Source of the DNA: Brackiella oedipodis DSM 13743
Lineage (GTDB): Bacteria > Pseudomonadota > Gammaproteobacteria > Burkholderiales > Burkholderiaceae_B
Reading direction: 5' to 3'
DNA: 64,000 nt
Assembly: GCF_000621025.1 (NCBI RefSeq)
Contig: NZ_KK211206.1
Span: 327,498-391,497, forward strand
Shown here: positions 47,495-57,994 of the stretch, one piece after another
Layout of the letters: the number at the start of each line of letters is the position of its first letter
How positions within the stretch are numbered: position 1 is the stretch's first letter
The notes under the pieces: generated by a model
What the model was told of the DNA's origin: nothing
The model's database searches: none
What the model saw: only the letters and a program-made list of their open reading frames with translations
Program-made: the position numbers and the translations under genes

Positions 47495-48784
47495 ATGCTG
47501 GAAGCTTTATTTAAACTTAAACAACATAATACCACTGTCAAGACCGAGTTGTTAGCCGGCCTGACGACTTTTATCACCATTGCCTACATTATTTTTGTCA
47601 ATCCACAAATCCTGGGCACCACTGGGATGGACAAAAATGCTGTCTTTGTCGCCACCTGCTTGGCGGCCGCTCTAGGCTGTTTAATCATGGCCTTTGTGGC
47701 CAATTGGCCCGTGGGTTTGGCACCCGGCATGGGGCTCAATGCCTATTTTGCCTTTACCGTCGTCGCACACATGGGTTACTCCTGGCAACAGGCCTTAGGT
47801 GCCGTCTTTATATCAGGGGTACTCTTTATTCTCTTGACCGCGACGGGCGTGCGGGCTTGGCTGATCAAAGGGATCCCGGTGTCCTTGCGTTCAGCCATTG
47901 TGGCGGGCATTGGCATGTTTTTGGCACTGATTGCGGGCGAATCCTGCGGCCTGGTCGTAGAAAACAAAGCCACCCTCGTAACGATTGGGGATTTAACCTC
48001 ATATCCTGTCTTGCTCGCGCTACTCGGTTTTTTTCTCATCGCCATTCTTGATTACTACCGCATCAAGGCTGCCATCTTGATCGGCATCCTCAGCATCACA
48101 CTGCTATCGGCGCTCCTGGGTTTAAGTGAAATGCCCTCACAATTTGTCTCAATGCCACCTTCCATTGCCCCTACCTTCTTGCAATTGGATGTGTTGGGCG
48201 TGCTCAACAAAGGCATTATTAATGTGATTTTGGTCTTTGTGCTCGTCGAGGTTTTTGACGCCACGGGCGTACTCATCGGTGTTGCCAAACGCGCTAACCT
48301 GATGCCAGAGGGCCAACCCAATCGTCTCGGCAAGGCCTTATTTGCCGATAGCATTGCCATTTTAGGCGGCTCCTTATTAGGCACCAGTAGCACCACTAGC
48401 TATACTGAAAGCATTGCCGGAGCCCAGGCTGGTGGCCGCACGGGGCTAACCGCCGTGGTTATTGCGGTGCTGTTTTTATTGGCCTTATTCTTTGCGCCGA
48501 TCGCTAGCATTATTCCACCCTATGCCACGGCACCGGCCTTATTGTTTGTGGCGACGCTGATGCTACGAGAATTTGTAGAAATCAATTGGCTCGAATCCAC
48601 CGAATCCATTCCTGCCGTCCTGACGGTGCTCATGATGCCATTTACCTACTCGATTGCCGAAGGCATTGGGATTGGCTTTATTAGTTACGTGATTTTGAAT
48701 GTTTGCACGGGTAAGTTCAAACAAATTCACCCGGCCACGATTTGTGTGGCGGCCTTATTTGTATTGCGCTATACCTTAGAATAA
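47495..48784 (+). CDS. NCS2-family purine permease (AzgA/GhxP-like)
   Basis: Inner-membrane proton symporter for a purine base such as adenine, guanine or hypoxanthine. 429 residues with about 12-14 helices; AGLTTFITIAYIIFVNPQIL, GLAPGMGLNAYFAFTVV, GAVFISGVLFILLTATGVR and GTSSTTSYTESIAGAQAGGRTG are the AzgA-branch signatures. GGAG lies nine bases before the ATG. Exact base is not predictable. Monocistronic. Confidence 0.93.
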   Translation: MLEALFKLKQHNTTVKTELLAGLTTFITIAYIIFVNPQILGTTGMDKNAVFVATCLAAALGCLIMAFVANWPVGLAPGMGLNAYFAFTVVAHMGYSWQQALGAVFISGVLFILLTATGVRAWLIKGIPVSLRSAIVAGIGMFLALIAGESCGLVVENKATLVTIGDLTSYPVLLALLGFFLIAILDYYRIKAAILIGILSITLLSALLGLSEMPSQFVSMPPSIAPTFLQLDVLGVLNKGIINVILVFVLVEVFDATGVLIGVAKRANLMPEGQPNRLGKALFADSIAILGGSLLGTSSTTSYTESIAGAQAGGRTGLTAVVIAVLFLLALFFAPIASIIPPYATAPALLFVATLMLREFVEINWLESTESIPAVLTVLMMPFTYSIAEGIGIGFISYVILNVCTGKFKQIHPATICVAALFVLRYTLE

Positions 48785-48808
48785 GCGCAGACGCTAACGC
48801 CATTGATG

Positions 48809-48833
48809 ACAGCCGCCTCGCGCGGCTGTTTTT
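48809..48833 (+). terminator. Terminator of the purine permease gene
   Basis: ACAGCCGC/GCGGCTGT with loop CTCGC and TTTT; 25 bases after the stop codon. Confidence 0.85.
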
Positions 48834-48939
48834 GCGAGAACTCGCCCTACAAATGCAACTATTTGTTACACCGACTTGAATAATACTGATTAACCCTAAA
48901 CTGTAAGGCTATAGCCTTCAACAAAATAGGAATTAATTT

Positions 48940-49335
48940 ATGAGCATTATTGAACTCACCAAAGAGAATTTCAGTGACACCGTCAAAGACGCCAAAACGC
49001 TAATTATTGATTTTTGGGCGCCATGGTGCGGTCCTTGCAAACAATTTGCTCCCACTTTTGAAGAGGCCGCTGATAAACACAGCGATATTACCTTTGCTAA
49101 AGTCAATACAGAAGAGCAACAGGAACTCGCCGCTGCCCTTAAAATCCGCTCAATTCCAACACTAATGGCCTTTCGTGAAAACGTCCTGCTCTTTAATCAA
49201 GCAGGTGCCTTACCCCCACAAAACTTCGAAGAATTGATCCAAAAAATCAAGGAAGTCAATATGCAAGAAGTGCACGAAGCCATTGCCAAGCAAGAGCAGC
49301 AGCAAGCGCAAGCTAAAGGCCAACAAGCCAACTAA
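48940..49335 (+). CDS. Thioredoxin-family protein
   Basis: Cytoplasmic redox protein of 131 residues with the active site FWAPWCGPCKQFAPTF (canonical WCGPC) and the cis-proline IRSIPTLMAF. The C-terminal 25 residues are Gln/Ala-rich (KQEQQQAQAKGQQAN), which ordinary TrxA (about 108 residues) lacks. AGGA precedes the ATG. Monocistronic; could be the main or a second thioredoxin. Confidence 0.92.
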   Translation: MSIIELTKENFSDTVKDAKTLIIDFWAPWCGPCKQFAPTFEEAADKHSDITFAKVNTEEQQELAAALKIRSIPTLMAFRENVLLFNQAGALPPQNFEELIQKIKEVNMQEVHEAIAKQEQQQAQAKGQQAN

Positions 49336-49396
49336 GGGGCTATTGCGTGCATTATGGCCTGCAGACTGCCTGCAGCGTAACACCCTACGCTAAATC

Positions 49397-49429
49397 AAAA
49401 ACCCCCAAGTTTATCGCTTGGGGGTTTTT
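49397..49429 (+). terminator. Terminator of the thioredoxin gene
   Basis: Perfect 13-bp stem AAAAACCCCCAAG/CTTGGGGGTTTTT with a 7-base loop; may work in both directions because of the flanking A and T runs. Confidence 0.9.
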
Positions 49430-49533
49430 GTCATCGGGATCGAGTGGTTAAATAAACGTACAATTCACAATCAAAGGGCTCGTCTAGGCACTAAGGATTC
49501 GATCGCTGACGCTCAGCAACACACCAACAGGCA

Positions 49534-50133
49534 TTAATCCTCTGTGGCAGGCCGCCAAATGCCCTGCCCGCGTGTCAGATTGATATAGTTTTCTTGAGCC
49601 GTGGCTAACAAGGTATTAGGAATCTGCAACCACCATTCCACCCCCTCGTTATTGAAATTTTCTGAGAGAATCAGTACCTCAGGACTGACTAAACGGGATT
49701 TAATTAAATCCATATCGCTGTAAAGCGCGGTACAAAACACCTGGGTACTTGGAATAATGGCTCGCCGCTCGGCTGTTTGTAAGCATTTCGCGGCGCACCC
49801 CCCATAGGCTCGGATCAAGCCGCCCGTCCCCAACTTAGTACCACCAAAATAACGAATCACCAAGACAGCCGTATTGATTAAGTCCTTACCCTCAATCGCC
49901 TGCAAAATCGGGCGTCCCGCCGTACCACCGGGCTCACCGTCATCATTAAAACGATAATCACGAGCCAGTTTATAAGCCCAACAATTATGAGTCGCATCGG
50001 CGTGATGCTGCTGGGCAAAAAAGTCCAGTGCTTGTTCAGCGCTAGTGACAGGCGCGGCGAGCGCAATAAAACGACTTTTTTTGATTTCTTCTTCGAATTG
50101 TTGCGGCGCCGCTAATTCATACTCAGTACTCAT
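49534..50133 (-). CDS. YigZ/IMPACT family protein
   Basis: 199 residues of the YigZ-IMPACT family: N-terminal UPF0029 domain with [36 protein letters not shown] and [20 protein letters not shown], then a small C-terminal domain. Family members in eukaryotes regulate Gcn2; the bacterial role is uncertain (nucleic acid or ribosome contact proposed). Its ATG overlaps the stop of the upstream ABC-F gene by four bases, so the two are coupled. Confidence 0.93.
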   Translation of the reverse strand: MSTEYELAAPQQFEEEIKKSRFIALAAPVTSAEQALDFFAQQHHADATHNCWAYKLARDYRFNDDGEPGGTAGRPILQAIEGKDLINTAVLVIRYFGGTKLGTGGLIRAYGGCAAKCLQTAERRAIIPSTQVFCTALYSDMDLIKSRLVSPEVLILSENFNNEGVEWWLQIPNTLLATAQENYINLTRGQGIWRPATED

Positions 50134-51737
50134 TCGGCAATATATTGCTCACGACTATCTAAGTACTCCTCGTAAGTACCCATGTAGTCAATGATTTTGC
50201 CATTCGGTAAAATCTCGATCACCCTATCGGCCAAACCCGTCACAAACTGGCGGTCGTGCGACACAAAAATCAACGTGCCTTTATAGAGTTCAAGCGCATA
50301 TTGCAGGGATTCGATAGACTCCATATCTAAATGGTTGGTCGGCTCATCAAGCAACAAGACGTTGTGCTTACCGAGCATCAGACGACCAAAGGTCATGCGA
50401 TTTTTTTCGCCCCCGGAAATCACATTGACTTTTTTGGCAATACTGTCGGCAGAAAATAATAAACGTCCTAGAATCCCGCGAATCACCTGATCATCATCAC
50501 CGGCCTGGCGATATTCGGTCATCCAGTCAAAGAGATTCTCATCGGCCTGAAATTGATCCGAGACATCTTGAGCCATATAGCCGATATTGGCATTTTCAGA
50601 CCATTTAATCGTGCCCGCATCGGGCGCAATATCTTGTGCCAACAAGCGTAACAGCGTGGATTTACCGACACCATTGGCGCCCACAATCGCGACCTTTTGA
50701 CCTGCTTCAATCATGGCTGAGAAGTCCTTAATGACCGGCTTATCGTAAGACTTACATAAACCTTCGACCTCGACCGCTAAGCGATGCAAGACTTTTTCGA
50801 CCTCAAAACGAATAAAAGGGTTTTGGCGTGAGGAGGGTTTGATTTCGACCTGCTCCGCTTTAATCCGATCAATTTGTTTGAGACGTGACGTGGCTTGACG
50901 CGATTTTGACTTATTGGCCGCAAACCGACTCACAAACTCGCGCAATTCGGCCATTTTTTCTTTGGCCTTGGCATTGCTCGCCAGGGCTTTTTCGCGGGCT
51001 TGGGCAGAGGCCAACATATAGTCATCATAACTGCCCGGATAAATGCGCAACTCACCATAATCCAAGTCCGCCATATGGGTACAGACTTGGTTTAAAAAGT
51101 GACGATCATGACTAATGATAATCATGGTGCATTGATAGTTGTTAAGCACATCCTCGAGCCAACGAATGGTATTAATATCCAAGTTATTGGTCGGCTCATC
51201 GAGCAATAAGACATCGGGATTACTAAACAAGGCTTGCGCCAATAAGACCCGCAATTTCCAGCCAGGCGCAATCTCTGACATCGGCAAATGATGCTGATCA
51301 ACGGCAAACTCTAGCCCGAGTAGCAACTCGCCCGCACGAGCTTCGGCGGTATAACCATCGTATTCCGCAAATTTCGCCTCAAGCTCGGCTGCACGCATAT
51401 AATCATCTTCGGTCGCGTCGGGATTGGCATAAATCGCATCGCGCTCAGTCATCGTTTGGTACATCTCTTGGTGCCCCATAAGCACCACATCCATCACGCT
51501 ATAGTCTTCGTAAGCGAATTGGTCTTGACGCAACTTACCCATGCGCAGGCCAGGCTCGAGCGTGACTGAGCCTTGGGTCGGCTCAAGTTCGCCACCAATG
51601 ATTTTCATGAAAGTGGATTTCCCCGCGCCATTAGCCCCGATAAGGCCATAGCGATTACCATCAGAAAACTTAACATTAACGTTTTCGAATAAGGGCTTAG
51701 GACCAAACTGAATCGTTAGATTAGATGTAGAAATCAA
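50130..51737 (-). CDS. ybiT: ABC-F family ATPase, YbiT type
   Basis: Ribosome-associated tandem ABC ATPase, 535 residues, no membrane segment. Cassette 1 has GANGAGKST and the unusual signature [14 protein letters not shown], which is also the form in E. coli YbiT; cassette 2 has GANGVGKST and ISGGEKNRM. Both Walker B sites read [11 protein letters not shown] or [11 protein letters not shown]. The linker [19 protein letters not shown] is a family hallmark. It is a second ABC-F protein in this window, distinct from the YheS type at 12940. Operon with the yigZ-like gene. Confidence 0.93.
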   Translation of the reverse strand: MISTSNLTIQFGPKPLFENVNVKFSDGNRYGLIGANGAGKSTFMKIIGGELEPTQGSVTLEPGLRMGKLRQDQFAYEDYSVMDVVLMGHQEMYQTMTERDAIYANPDATEDDYMRAAELEAKFAEYDGYTAEARAGELLLGLEFAVDQHHLPMSEIAPGWKLRVLLAQALFSNPDVLLLDEPTNNLDINTIRWLEDVLNNYQCTMIIISHDRHFLNQVCTHMADLDYGELRIYPGSYDDYMLASAQAREKALASNAKAKEKMAELREFVSRFAANKSKSRQATSRLKQIDRIKAEQVEIKPSSRQNPFIRFEVEKVLHRLAVEVEGLCKSYDKPVIKDFSAMIEAGQKVAIVGANGVGKSTLLRLLAQDIAPDAGTIKWSENANIGYMAQDVSDQFQADENLFDWMTEYRQAGDDDQVIRGILGRLLFSADSIAKKVNVISGGEKNRMTFGRLMLGKHNVLLLDEPTNHLDMESIESLQYALELYKGTLIFVSHDRQFVTGLADRVIEILPNGKIIDYMGTYEEYLDSREQYIAE

Positions 51738-51749
51738 TGCAAACCTCTA

Positions 51750-52787
51750 TTAGTCATGGTGCGCATCTGTATCGCCATGCGCGTGATTGTGATCGTGTTC
51801 ATCGAGTAATAAATAGGCCATTTTGCCATCACTGGCCAAGCCCACTTCCCTGCCAATCGGTAAGGTCGCGCGCACTTCGAGGTGTCCATAAGGCAAGCCG
51901 CGCACAATCGGTAAACCCGTGGCTTGCTGCACCCATTGCCAGACATGCGCAATCGTATAGCCAAGGTCTTGAGGTTGCAGATGATAGGCTGAAAAAGACC
52001 CGAGAACAATGGCTTTTTGTTTGGCTAACACACCACTGTGCATGAGCGAAGTCATCATGCGCTCAATGCGATACGGATGTTCACCCACATCCTCAAGAAA
52101 TAAAATCCCACCCGAAATATCCGGAAAATACGGCGTGCCGAGTAAAGACGTAATAATGGCTAAATTACCGCCCCACAAAGTGCCACGCACATCGACAACA
52201 TCAGAATTCGGTGCTTCAAAATTAAGCACTTCTAATTCACCCCGCATGGACTCCACAAATAGCTCCGCATTCAGTGGCTCAAAACCATCATGATCAAAAT
52301 CCGTCATGCTCGGTCCTGTAAAACTCGGCATCCCCGTTTGCGCGAGCAAAGCCAGGTTAAAGGCCGTAAAGTCACTATAGCCAATGTATTTTTTGGGCTG
52401 GCGCGCCAAGGCTTGCCAATCAATACGGTGCAATAAACGGCTAATGCCATAGCCGCCGCGCGAAGCCATCACCACCTCGGCATCGGATTGCGCGGCACGC
52501 GTAAAGGCTTGCAGACGCTCTTCATCCGTGCCCGCAAAGCGTGTGTCTTGAGCCGTCAGGGCTGGATCGCATTGCACCGTAAAGTACATACTCTCCAAGG
52601 TCTGCACCGCATTTTTGACCAAACTAGGGTTCTTTAGACCGCTAGAAGGTGACATTAAATACAAAGACAGATTATCCTTATACGGACCGATCATCGGCTC
52701 GTCACCGAGCAACTCGGTTTGCGAGGCATCAAAGTCAGCGTTCATAGACTCTGTTTGAGAAGTAGCACGTTGATTGTCTGACATCAT
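51750..52787 (-). CDS. LD-carboxypeptidase (LdcA/MccF family)
   Basis: Serine peptidase of family S66, which cleaves the L,D-bond of murein tetrapeptides during recycling, or microcin C in MccF members. Starting at the Met at 52787 (345 residues) avoids overlap with tadA; the Met next to it is equally possible. Nucleophile Ser in YIGYSDFTAF, Glu in LFLEDVGEHPYRIERM and His in GLPYGHLEVRATLP form the triad; MASRGGYGISRLL is typical. Two oddities: an acidic N-terminal extension and a C-terminal tail with seven His among Asp (EHDHNHAHGDTDAHHD). Confidence 0.9.
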   Translation of the reverse strand: MMSDNQRATSQTESMNADFDASQTELLGDEPMIGPYKDNLSLYLMSPSSGLKNPSLVKNAVQTLESMYFTVQCDPALTAQDTRFAGTDEERLQAFTRAAQSDAEVVMASRGGYGISRLLHRIDWQALARQPKKYIGYSDFTAFNLALLAQTGMPSFTGPSMTDFDHDGFEPLNAELFVESMRGELEVLNFEAPNSDVVDVRGTLWGGNLAIITSLLGTPYFPDISGGILFLEDVGEHPYRIERMMTSLMHSGVLAKQKAIVLGSFSAYHLQPQDLGYTIAHVWQWVQQATGLPIVRGLPYGHLEVRATLPIGREVGLASDGKMAYLLLDEHDHNHAHGDTDAHHD

Positions 52788-52810
52788 AGGTATGGAATAA
52801 AAATCGAGAG

Positions 52811-53302
52811 TTAAAGGGATGAGCGTTTTTTTCTGAAAAAATCCTGCAGCAGTTGCTGACAAGGTTCTTGCAGCACCCCCATAGTCACGCGGCAGTGAGG
52901 ATTAAGCGCTCGATTAGCCAGGACATTGTAGTGCCCACCACAAGCGCCTGTTTTGGGGTCTGGGGCCGCAATAATAAGATGCTCAATCCGACTATGCAAA
53001 ATGGCTCCGGCACACATGGTACAGGGCTCGAGCGTGACATAAAGCCGCAAACCATTGAGACGATGATTACCTAGTCGCTGCGCCGCCAGACGCAAAGCCA
53101 CCATCTCGGCGTGAGCACTGGGATCCTGGTCAGTGATAGTGCGATTATAACCGCTAGCCACTACCTCCTGCTGAGCATTGACAATCACGGCACCGACCGG
53201 CACTTCGCCCTGCGCCAGCGCCAACTGCGCTTGTGCCAAGGCCAACTGCATAAAGTGTTGGTGATCAACATAGCTAAAAGACTTATCGCTCATTTGGGGC
53301 AC
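52811..53302 (-). CDS. tadA: tRNA adenosine(34) deaminase TadA
   Basis: Makes inosine at the wobble position of tRNA-Arg(ACG). 163 residues. Zinc site HAE (SAHAEMVAL) and PCTMC (LEPCTMCAGAIL), plus GEVPVGAVIV and the C-terminal DFFRKKR. A GTG at 53302 has AGG five bases ahead; an ATG three codons later is the other candidate start. Upstream of the LD-carboxypeptidase gene by 23 bases. Confidence 0.95.
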   Translation of the reverse strand: MPQMSDKSFSYVDHQHFMQLALAQAQLALAQGEVPVGAVIVNAQQEVVASGYNRTITDQDPSAHAEMVALRLAAQRLGNHRLNGLRLYVTLEPCTMCAGAILHSRIEHLIIAAPDPKTGACGGHYNVLANRALNPHCRVTMGVLQEPCQQLLQDFFRKKRSSL

Positions 53303-53497
53303 GCTTGCCTACCTCAGCCATCGATAGACGATTAAATATGTAAATTAAGATTATAAGGACTACAGTCAGAAGCCAAGCAGCCTCAGACCGCTCGCGACTG
53401 ACTCCCCGCCATCGCTGCACAAAACACCGTTAGTGCACCGCTAGTGAGCCTCTCGCACCAGCGCTGACAAGCTTCAGCACTGCACTTAGCAAACAAA

Positions 53498-53527
53498 AAG
53501 GTCAAAACCCGCACGGATTCTGACCTT
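53498..53527 (-). terminator. Terminator of the MDR oxidoreductase gene
   Basis: AAGGTCA/TGACCTT outer stem with an imperfect inner stem, followed on the minus strand by TTTGTTTGC; 30 bases after the oxidoreductase stop. The rest of 53303-53497 holds nothing I recognise. Confidence 0.65.
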
Positions 53528-53557
53528 GTGAAGACTAGGTAACTAGGTAAGAAGGAC

Positions 53558-54598
53558 TTAGTCTTTGGCAACCTGAACCACTATTTTACCAAAATTCTTG
53601 CCCTCTAAAAGCCCTTGGAAGGCTTCAGGTGCTTTTTGTAGACCACCCTCGACGACTTGTTCGAGCACATGGATCTTGTCTTCTTTGATCCATTGTGACA
53701 TTTGTTTGATAAACGCTGGGTAGTGCTCGCGGTATTCATTAAAGACAATAAAGCCCTCGATGGTCAAGCGCTTAGTGAGGATTTTGCGCATGAGCTGATC
53801 GGCATTGAGATGAATGCTCGGTGGTGAATCCTTAGTATTGTTGTAGCTAGAGACTAAGCCGCATAATGGGATACGGGCGCGTGGATTGAGCAGATCGAAC
53901 ACCGCCTCAAACACCTTACCGCCGACGTTTTCGTAGTAGACATCGATACCCTTATCGCAGACCTTGGCTAACTGCTCTTTGAAATCATCGGCATGGTGGT
54001 CAATACATTCATCAAACCCAAATTTCTCGACCGCATAACGGCATTTCTCTGGACCACCGGCAATCCCAATTGCCCGCGCCCCCTTGATCTTGGCGACTTG
54101 ACCCACGGTAGAACCGACAGGCCCCGTGGCCGCCGCGACCACCACCGTCTCACCCGCTTGTGGCTGACCAATATCGGTCAGACCCATATAACCGGTAAAT
54201 CCCGGCATCCCTAAAATGCCTAGGGCATACGACGGTTTAGGGATATCGTCTGGCAGCTTGGTGACCCCCTTACCGTCAGAGACGGCATACTCTTGCCAAC
54301 CACTGTATGAGAGCACCCAATCACCCTCTTTGAATTTGTCGAGATTGGATTTAAGCACTTTGCAAACCGTGCCACCGCTCATCAGCCCACCTACAGGGAC
54401 AGGATCAGCATAGGATTCGGCCGCGCTCATGCGCCCACGCATATAAGGATCCAAAGACAAGTAATACACCTTAAGCAAGATTTCATTGTCTTTGATGTCT
54501 GGTACAGATTCCTCGACCCAATCGAAATTCTCTTCGGTCGGACGACCCTCTGGACGGGATTTAAGACGCCACTGATGATTCTTAATAGATGCTGTCAT
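53558..54598 (-). CDS. NADP-dependent medium-chain oxidoreductase (CurA/alkenal reductase type)
   Basis: Zinc-free MDR-family enzyme of 346 residues. Cofactor site VVAAATGPVGSTVGQVAK (the AAxGxxG motif of leukotriene B4 dehydrogenase-like enzymes), then DVYYENVGGKVFEAVF and YRMRGRM-like LDPYMRGRM. Relatives reduce activated double bonds of alkenals, prostaglandins or curcumin; the natural substrate is unknown. AAGGAG lies eight bases before the ATG. Monocistronic. Confidence 0.93.
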   Translation of the reverse strand: MTASIKNHQWRLKSRPEGRPTEENFDWVEESVPDIKDNEILLKVYYLSLDPYMRGRMSAAESYADPVPVGGLMSGGTVCKVLKSNLDKFKEGDWVLSYSGWQEYAVSDGKGVTKLPDDIPKPSYALGILGMPGFTGYMGLTDIGQPQAGETVVVAAATGPVGSTVGQVAKIKGARAIGIAGGPEKCRYAVEKFGFDECIDHHADDFKEQLAKVCDKGIDVYYENVGGKVFEAVFDLLNPRARIPLCGLVSSYNNTKDSPPSIHLNADQLMRKILTKRLTIEGFIVFNEYREHYPAFIKQMSQWIKEDKIHVLEQVVEGGLQKAPEAFQGLLEGKNFGKIVVQVAKD

Positions 54599-54776
54599 TC
54601 AAAACTCCTTAAAAATAATGAGCGTTGCGATATCACGAATATTTTTATTTTACTGAAATTAAAGGCTTTAGCAACTAATGAACGAAGATATAGGTAAGTT
54701 GATGAATATTAGCCATAAAAACAGTCATTAAGACTCACTTACAGTCACTTCAGCCTTTATCAGATCAAGCAAAAAC

Positions 54777-57700
54777 CTAGAAGCGGATGCCACGGTATTT
54801 ATCGACAAAACGTTGAATTTTCGCACGTAGACCCTCGCGTTTTTTAGTATAGTCGGGGTCTAGTGGTATGGCTTTATCTTTCATACACTCATCCAGCCAT
54901 TGACCCTTATTGTCGGCCTGATCCTGTTGCAATGATTTCTTGATATATTTCATGACGGCCTCAGCATTAAGATTATCAGACTCGATGAGCATGGCCATTT
55001 CTTTTTTGGCCTCCTCTGTCTCATAGGAATCATAGAGTTGGCGCATTTGATCCGGATCTTTAATCGTGGTCAGTTGATGCTGATTAATAAACTCGACAAT
55101 AAGCGGCTCTTTGTACTTGTAGCGAGGACTGCTTTTGACCAATCGTCGAGCTTCATCGATCGTTGCTTCTTTGGCACTGGCCTCTTGCATACCCAGCGCT
55201 TTGTATTCTTGTTGACGCTGAAAGATCAATTCCATGATGTAGTCAACATTAATTTCCAGCGTTTTCAGGAGCTCAATTTCAAATTCAACGTCGTTCCAAT
55301 CTATCGGTGTCTCTGGCGTCGAATCGTCATCTTTGTAAGTGTTTAACCAGTCACGAATATCTGTGTAAGCGGATAAGGCATCTTGAATTTCACGCTCACT
55401 TGGCAAATCAATACTCTGTAAATACGAAAACTGCTCATCACTCAGGCCAAACTCATGTTGAATTTGCTGATGCGCCGCCACATCATCAGGCGCCACTTGC
55501 TGCAATTTTTGGAGCGCGGTATATTCGTCAAAATTTTGCAAATCATTCGTCAGACGCAAATACTCACCAAATAATTTGACGAAGGCTTTTTTGTCCTTTT
55601 CAGAACTGAGTTGTGCGGGTTCAGGGAAACGCTGACGTAAATCCGCCACCACGTCCTTAAGACCGCGCGTTTTGGCACCCGTCTCGGGGTCAATCACCCC
55701 TTCTGTATATTCCCTAAAGGTTTTGATAAAGGCAATACGGGTACTGTCTGCGCTTAGATCCTGGACTTGGCCAAAGAGTTGTAATGCCTCGCGAGCGGCT
55801 TGCTCTAAATCCCTAAAACATACAATATTACCAAAGGGCTTGGTTCTATCGTAAATCCGATTGGTGCGCGAAAACGCTTGCAATAAGCCGTGATAGCGTA
55901 GGTTCTTATCGACAAATAAGGTATTGAGCGACGGCGCATCAAAGCCCGTCAAGAACATGCCGACCACAATTAATAAATCAACGTCTTTGTTTTTGACGCG
56001 TTGCGACAGATCCCGATAATAATTCTGAAAACTCTGGCCATCCACCGCAAAGCTCGTGTTGAACATGGCATTGTAGTCATTAATGGCTTTAGCCAAAAAT
56101 TCCTTAGCCGTGCTATTCATGGCGTTGACATTAAAACTCTCATCGCTGATATCACCGATAGCGTCTTGCGCTTCATTGGGGGCATAAGAGAAGATGGTGG
56201 CGATTTTCAGGGGGTTCTTACTGCCGACTTGCAAGGCATTGAGTTGCTCATAATATAGCTTGGCCGCTTCGACACTACTGACGGCAAACATGGCATTAAA
56301 GCGTGGCGCATTGACTTGCAAACGATGGGTCTTAATCCGAAAGTTATCCAGCACATACTGCGAAATCTCTTGGATGCGATTGGGATTTAAGAGATACTCT
56401 TTTGTTTCGGCACGCTTAAGAATTTCTTCATCCTGCTCAGATTCAATTTCCCTAAAATGTGGGCGTACCGCGTTGTAGTCCACCTTAAAAGGCAGTACTT
56501 TACCATCGCGAATGGCATCAGTAATCAAATAAGAATGCAAACACCCGCCAAAAACGCTGGCCGTGGTGTGACCATATAAGGCGTTCTCCTCAAAAATAGG
56601 CGTCCCCGTAAAGCCAAATTGATAAAAGCACTTAAAGCGTTTTTTGATGTTTTTTTGGGCTTCACCGAATTGACTGCGATGGCATTCATCAAAAATAATC
56701 ACCACCCTTTTCTTGTAGACATCAAGCGCCTCTTCACGTTTGAGAAGATTATTGAGTTTTTGTAAAGTGGTGACGACGATTCGTTTGCTGCTATCGAGCA
56801 GATTGCGTCTTAGCGCTTCGGTATTTTCGGAACCCTTGACACTGTCATAATCAAACTTTTGGTACTCCTTAATGGTCTGATAGTCCAAATCCTTACGGTC
56901 AACCACAAACATGACTTTATCAATAAAAGGCAACTGGGTGGCCGAACGCGCGACCTTAAAACTGGTGAGGGTTTTGCCTGAACCGGTGGCATGCCAGATA
57001 TAGCCCCCTGCCTCCGGCTGACTATGAATCCTGGCATTGTAAGAGGCTCTAATTTTGTGCAAAATTTGCTCAGTCGCGGCAATTTGATAGGGGCGCATAA
57101 TGAGTAAATTGTCAGTACTATCAAAAATAGAAAACCAAAACAGCACCTTCAGGAGGCTGAGTTTCTCAAAAAACGACTCGGTGAAATACTTAAGATCTTT
57201 GATGAGGGTATTATGGGCATCGGCCCAATGCATGGCAAAGTTAAAGGTGTTTTGCTCGCGTTTGACGGTATTTGCAAAATAGCGGGTATCGGTGCCGTTA
57301 GAGATGACAAATAGCTGCACAAACTGATACAGGCTGTGAGCGTCGCTGAGACTTTCTTTGCCATAACGGACGACTTGATTAAACGCCTCACGAATGGGGA
57401 TGCCGCGTTTTTTGAGTTCGATGTGCACTAAGGGCAGGCCATTGACGAGGATGCTGACATCATAGCGGTTCTTAGCTTCGGGGCCATCTTTATACTGCTG
57501 GATCACTTGGAGTTTGTTATTTGCCAAGACGCGCTTATCGACTAAATAAATATTTTTATGCGTGTGATCATCCATCTCTAATTCGTAGATGTCATCTTCT
57601 TGGATTTTACGGGTTTTATTGCGCTTATCCTCACCGTTTTTGAGTAAGTAATTCTCCTTAAAGCGCTGCCACTCACTTTCAGAAAAGACGCATTTATTGA

Positions 57701-57932
57701 GGTCTTGAATCTGGTGGCGAGCGTTTTGTAATAAGTCCTTACGGTTCTTGATACCACTGAGTAACTCATAGCCTTGGCGTTGTAAATCCTCGATGAGGGT
57801 TTGTTCTAGCTGGGCTTCAGATTGATAAGTCAGCGAGCGTGGTTCCGGCCTTTGGAAGTTAAACTGATTGACCACGGTGCAGTGATCGAGTTGGGCAATA
57901 GTGCCCTGATGATTGGCGATTGGGTTTGGCAT
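54777..57932 (-). CDS. hsdR: Type I restriction enzyme R subunit (type IC-like)
   Basis: Motor and nuclease subunit of the R2M2S1 complex. 1051 residues, near EcoR124I HsdR (1038). Nuclease site D158-x13-E172-x-K174 (NRYDVS, HIELKKRG) has the same spacing as in EcoR124I. SF2 helicase motifs: HATGSGKT (314-321), FDECH (414-418), GFTGTPIF, then MFLTGFDAPSLNTLFVDK and QAFSRTNRIY. Intact to the C-terminus. It is the last gene of the operon, 102 bases after hsdS, with a strong hairpin and a palindrome in between and no good ribosome site, which may keep restriction activity low or late. Confidence 0.97.
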   Translation of the reverse strand: MPNPIANHQGTIAQLDHCTVVNQFNFQRPEPRSLTYQSEAQLEQTLIEDLQRQGYELLSGIKNRKDLLQNARHQIQDLNKCVFSESEWQRFKENYLLKNGEDKRNKTRKIQEDDIYELEMDDHTHKNIYLVDKRVLANNKLQVIQQYKDGPEAKNRYDVSILVNGLPLVHIELKKRGIPIREAFNQVVRYGKESLSDAHSLYQFVQLFVISNGTDTRYFANTVKREQNTFNFAMHWADAHNTLIKDLKYFTESFFEKLSLLKVLFWFSIFDSTDNLLIMRPYQIAATEQILHKIRASYNARIHSQPEAGGYIWHATGSGKTLTSFKVARSATQLPFIDKVMFVVDRKDLDYQTIKEYQKFDYDSVKGSENTEALRRNLLDSSKRIVVTTLQKLNNLLKREEALDVYKKRVVIIFDECHRSQFGEAQKNIKKRFKCFYQFGFTGTPIFEENALYGHTTASVFGGCLHSYLITDAIRDGKVLPFKVDYNAVRPHFREIESEQDEEILKRAETKEYLLNPNRIQEISQYVLDNFRIKTHRLQVNAPRFNAMFAVSSVEAAKLYYEQLNALQVGSKNPLKIATIFSYAPNEAQDAIGDISDESFNVNAMNSTAKEFLAKAINDYNAMFNTSFAVDGQSFQNYYRDLSQRVKNKDVDLLIVVGMFLTGFDAPSLNTLFVDKNLRYHGLLQAFSRTNRIYDRTKPFGNIVCFRDLEQAAREALQLFGQVQDLSADSTRIAFIKTFREYTEGVIDPETGAKTRGLKDVVADLRQRFPEPAQLSSEKDKKAFVKLFGEYLRLTNDLQNFDEYTALQKLQQVAPDDVAAHQQIQHEFGLSDEQFSYLQSIDLPSEREIQDALSAYTDIRDWLNTYKDDDSTPETPIDWNDVEFEIELLKTLEINVDYIMELIFQRQQEYKALGMQEASAKEATIDEARRLVKSSPRYKYKEPLIVEFINQHQLTTIKDPDQMRQLYDSYETEEAKKEMAMLIESDNLNAEAVMKYIKKSLQQDQADNKGQWLDECMKDKAIPLDPDYTKKREGLRAKIQRFVDKYRGIRF

Positions 57933-57945
57933 AGCGTTAATGTAG

Positions 57946-57955
57946 ACAGATCTGT
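57946..57955. repeat. Palindrome ACAGATCTGT ahead of hsdR
   Basis: Perfect 10-base palindrome ending 13 bases before the hsdR start codon. Possible operator or chance. Confidence 0.3.
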
Positions 57956-57994
57956 GGGGTAGTTTTTCTGAGCTAAGCTTTTGTTATAAATGTT

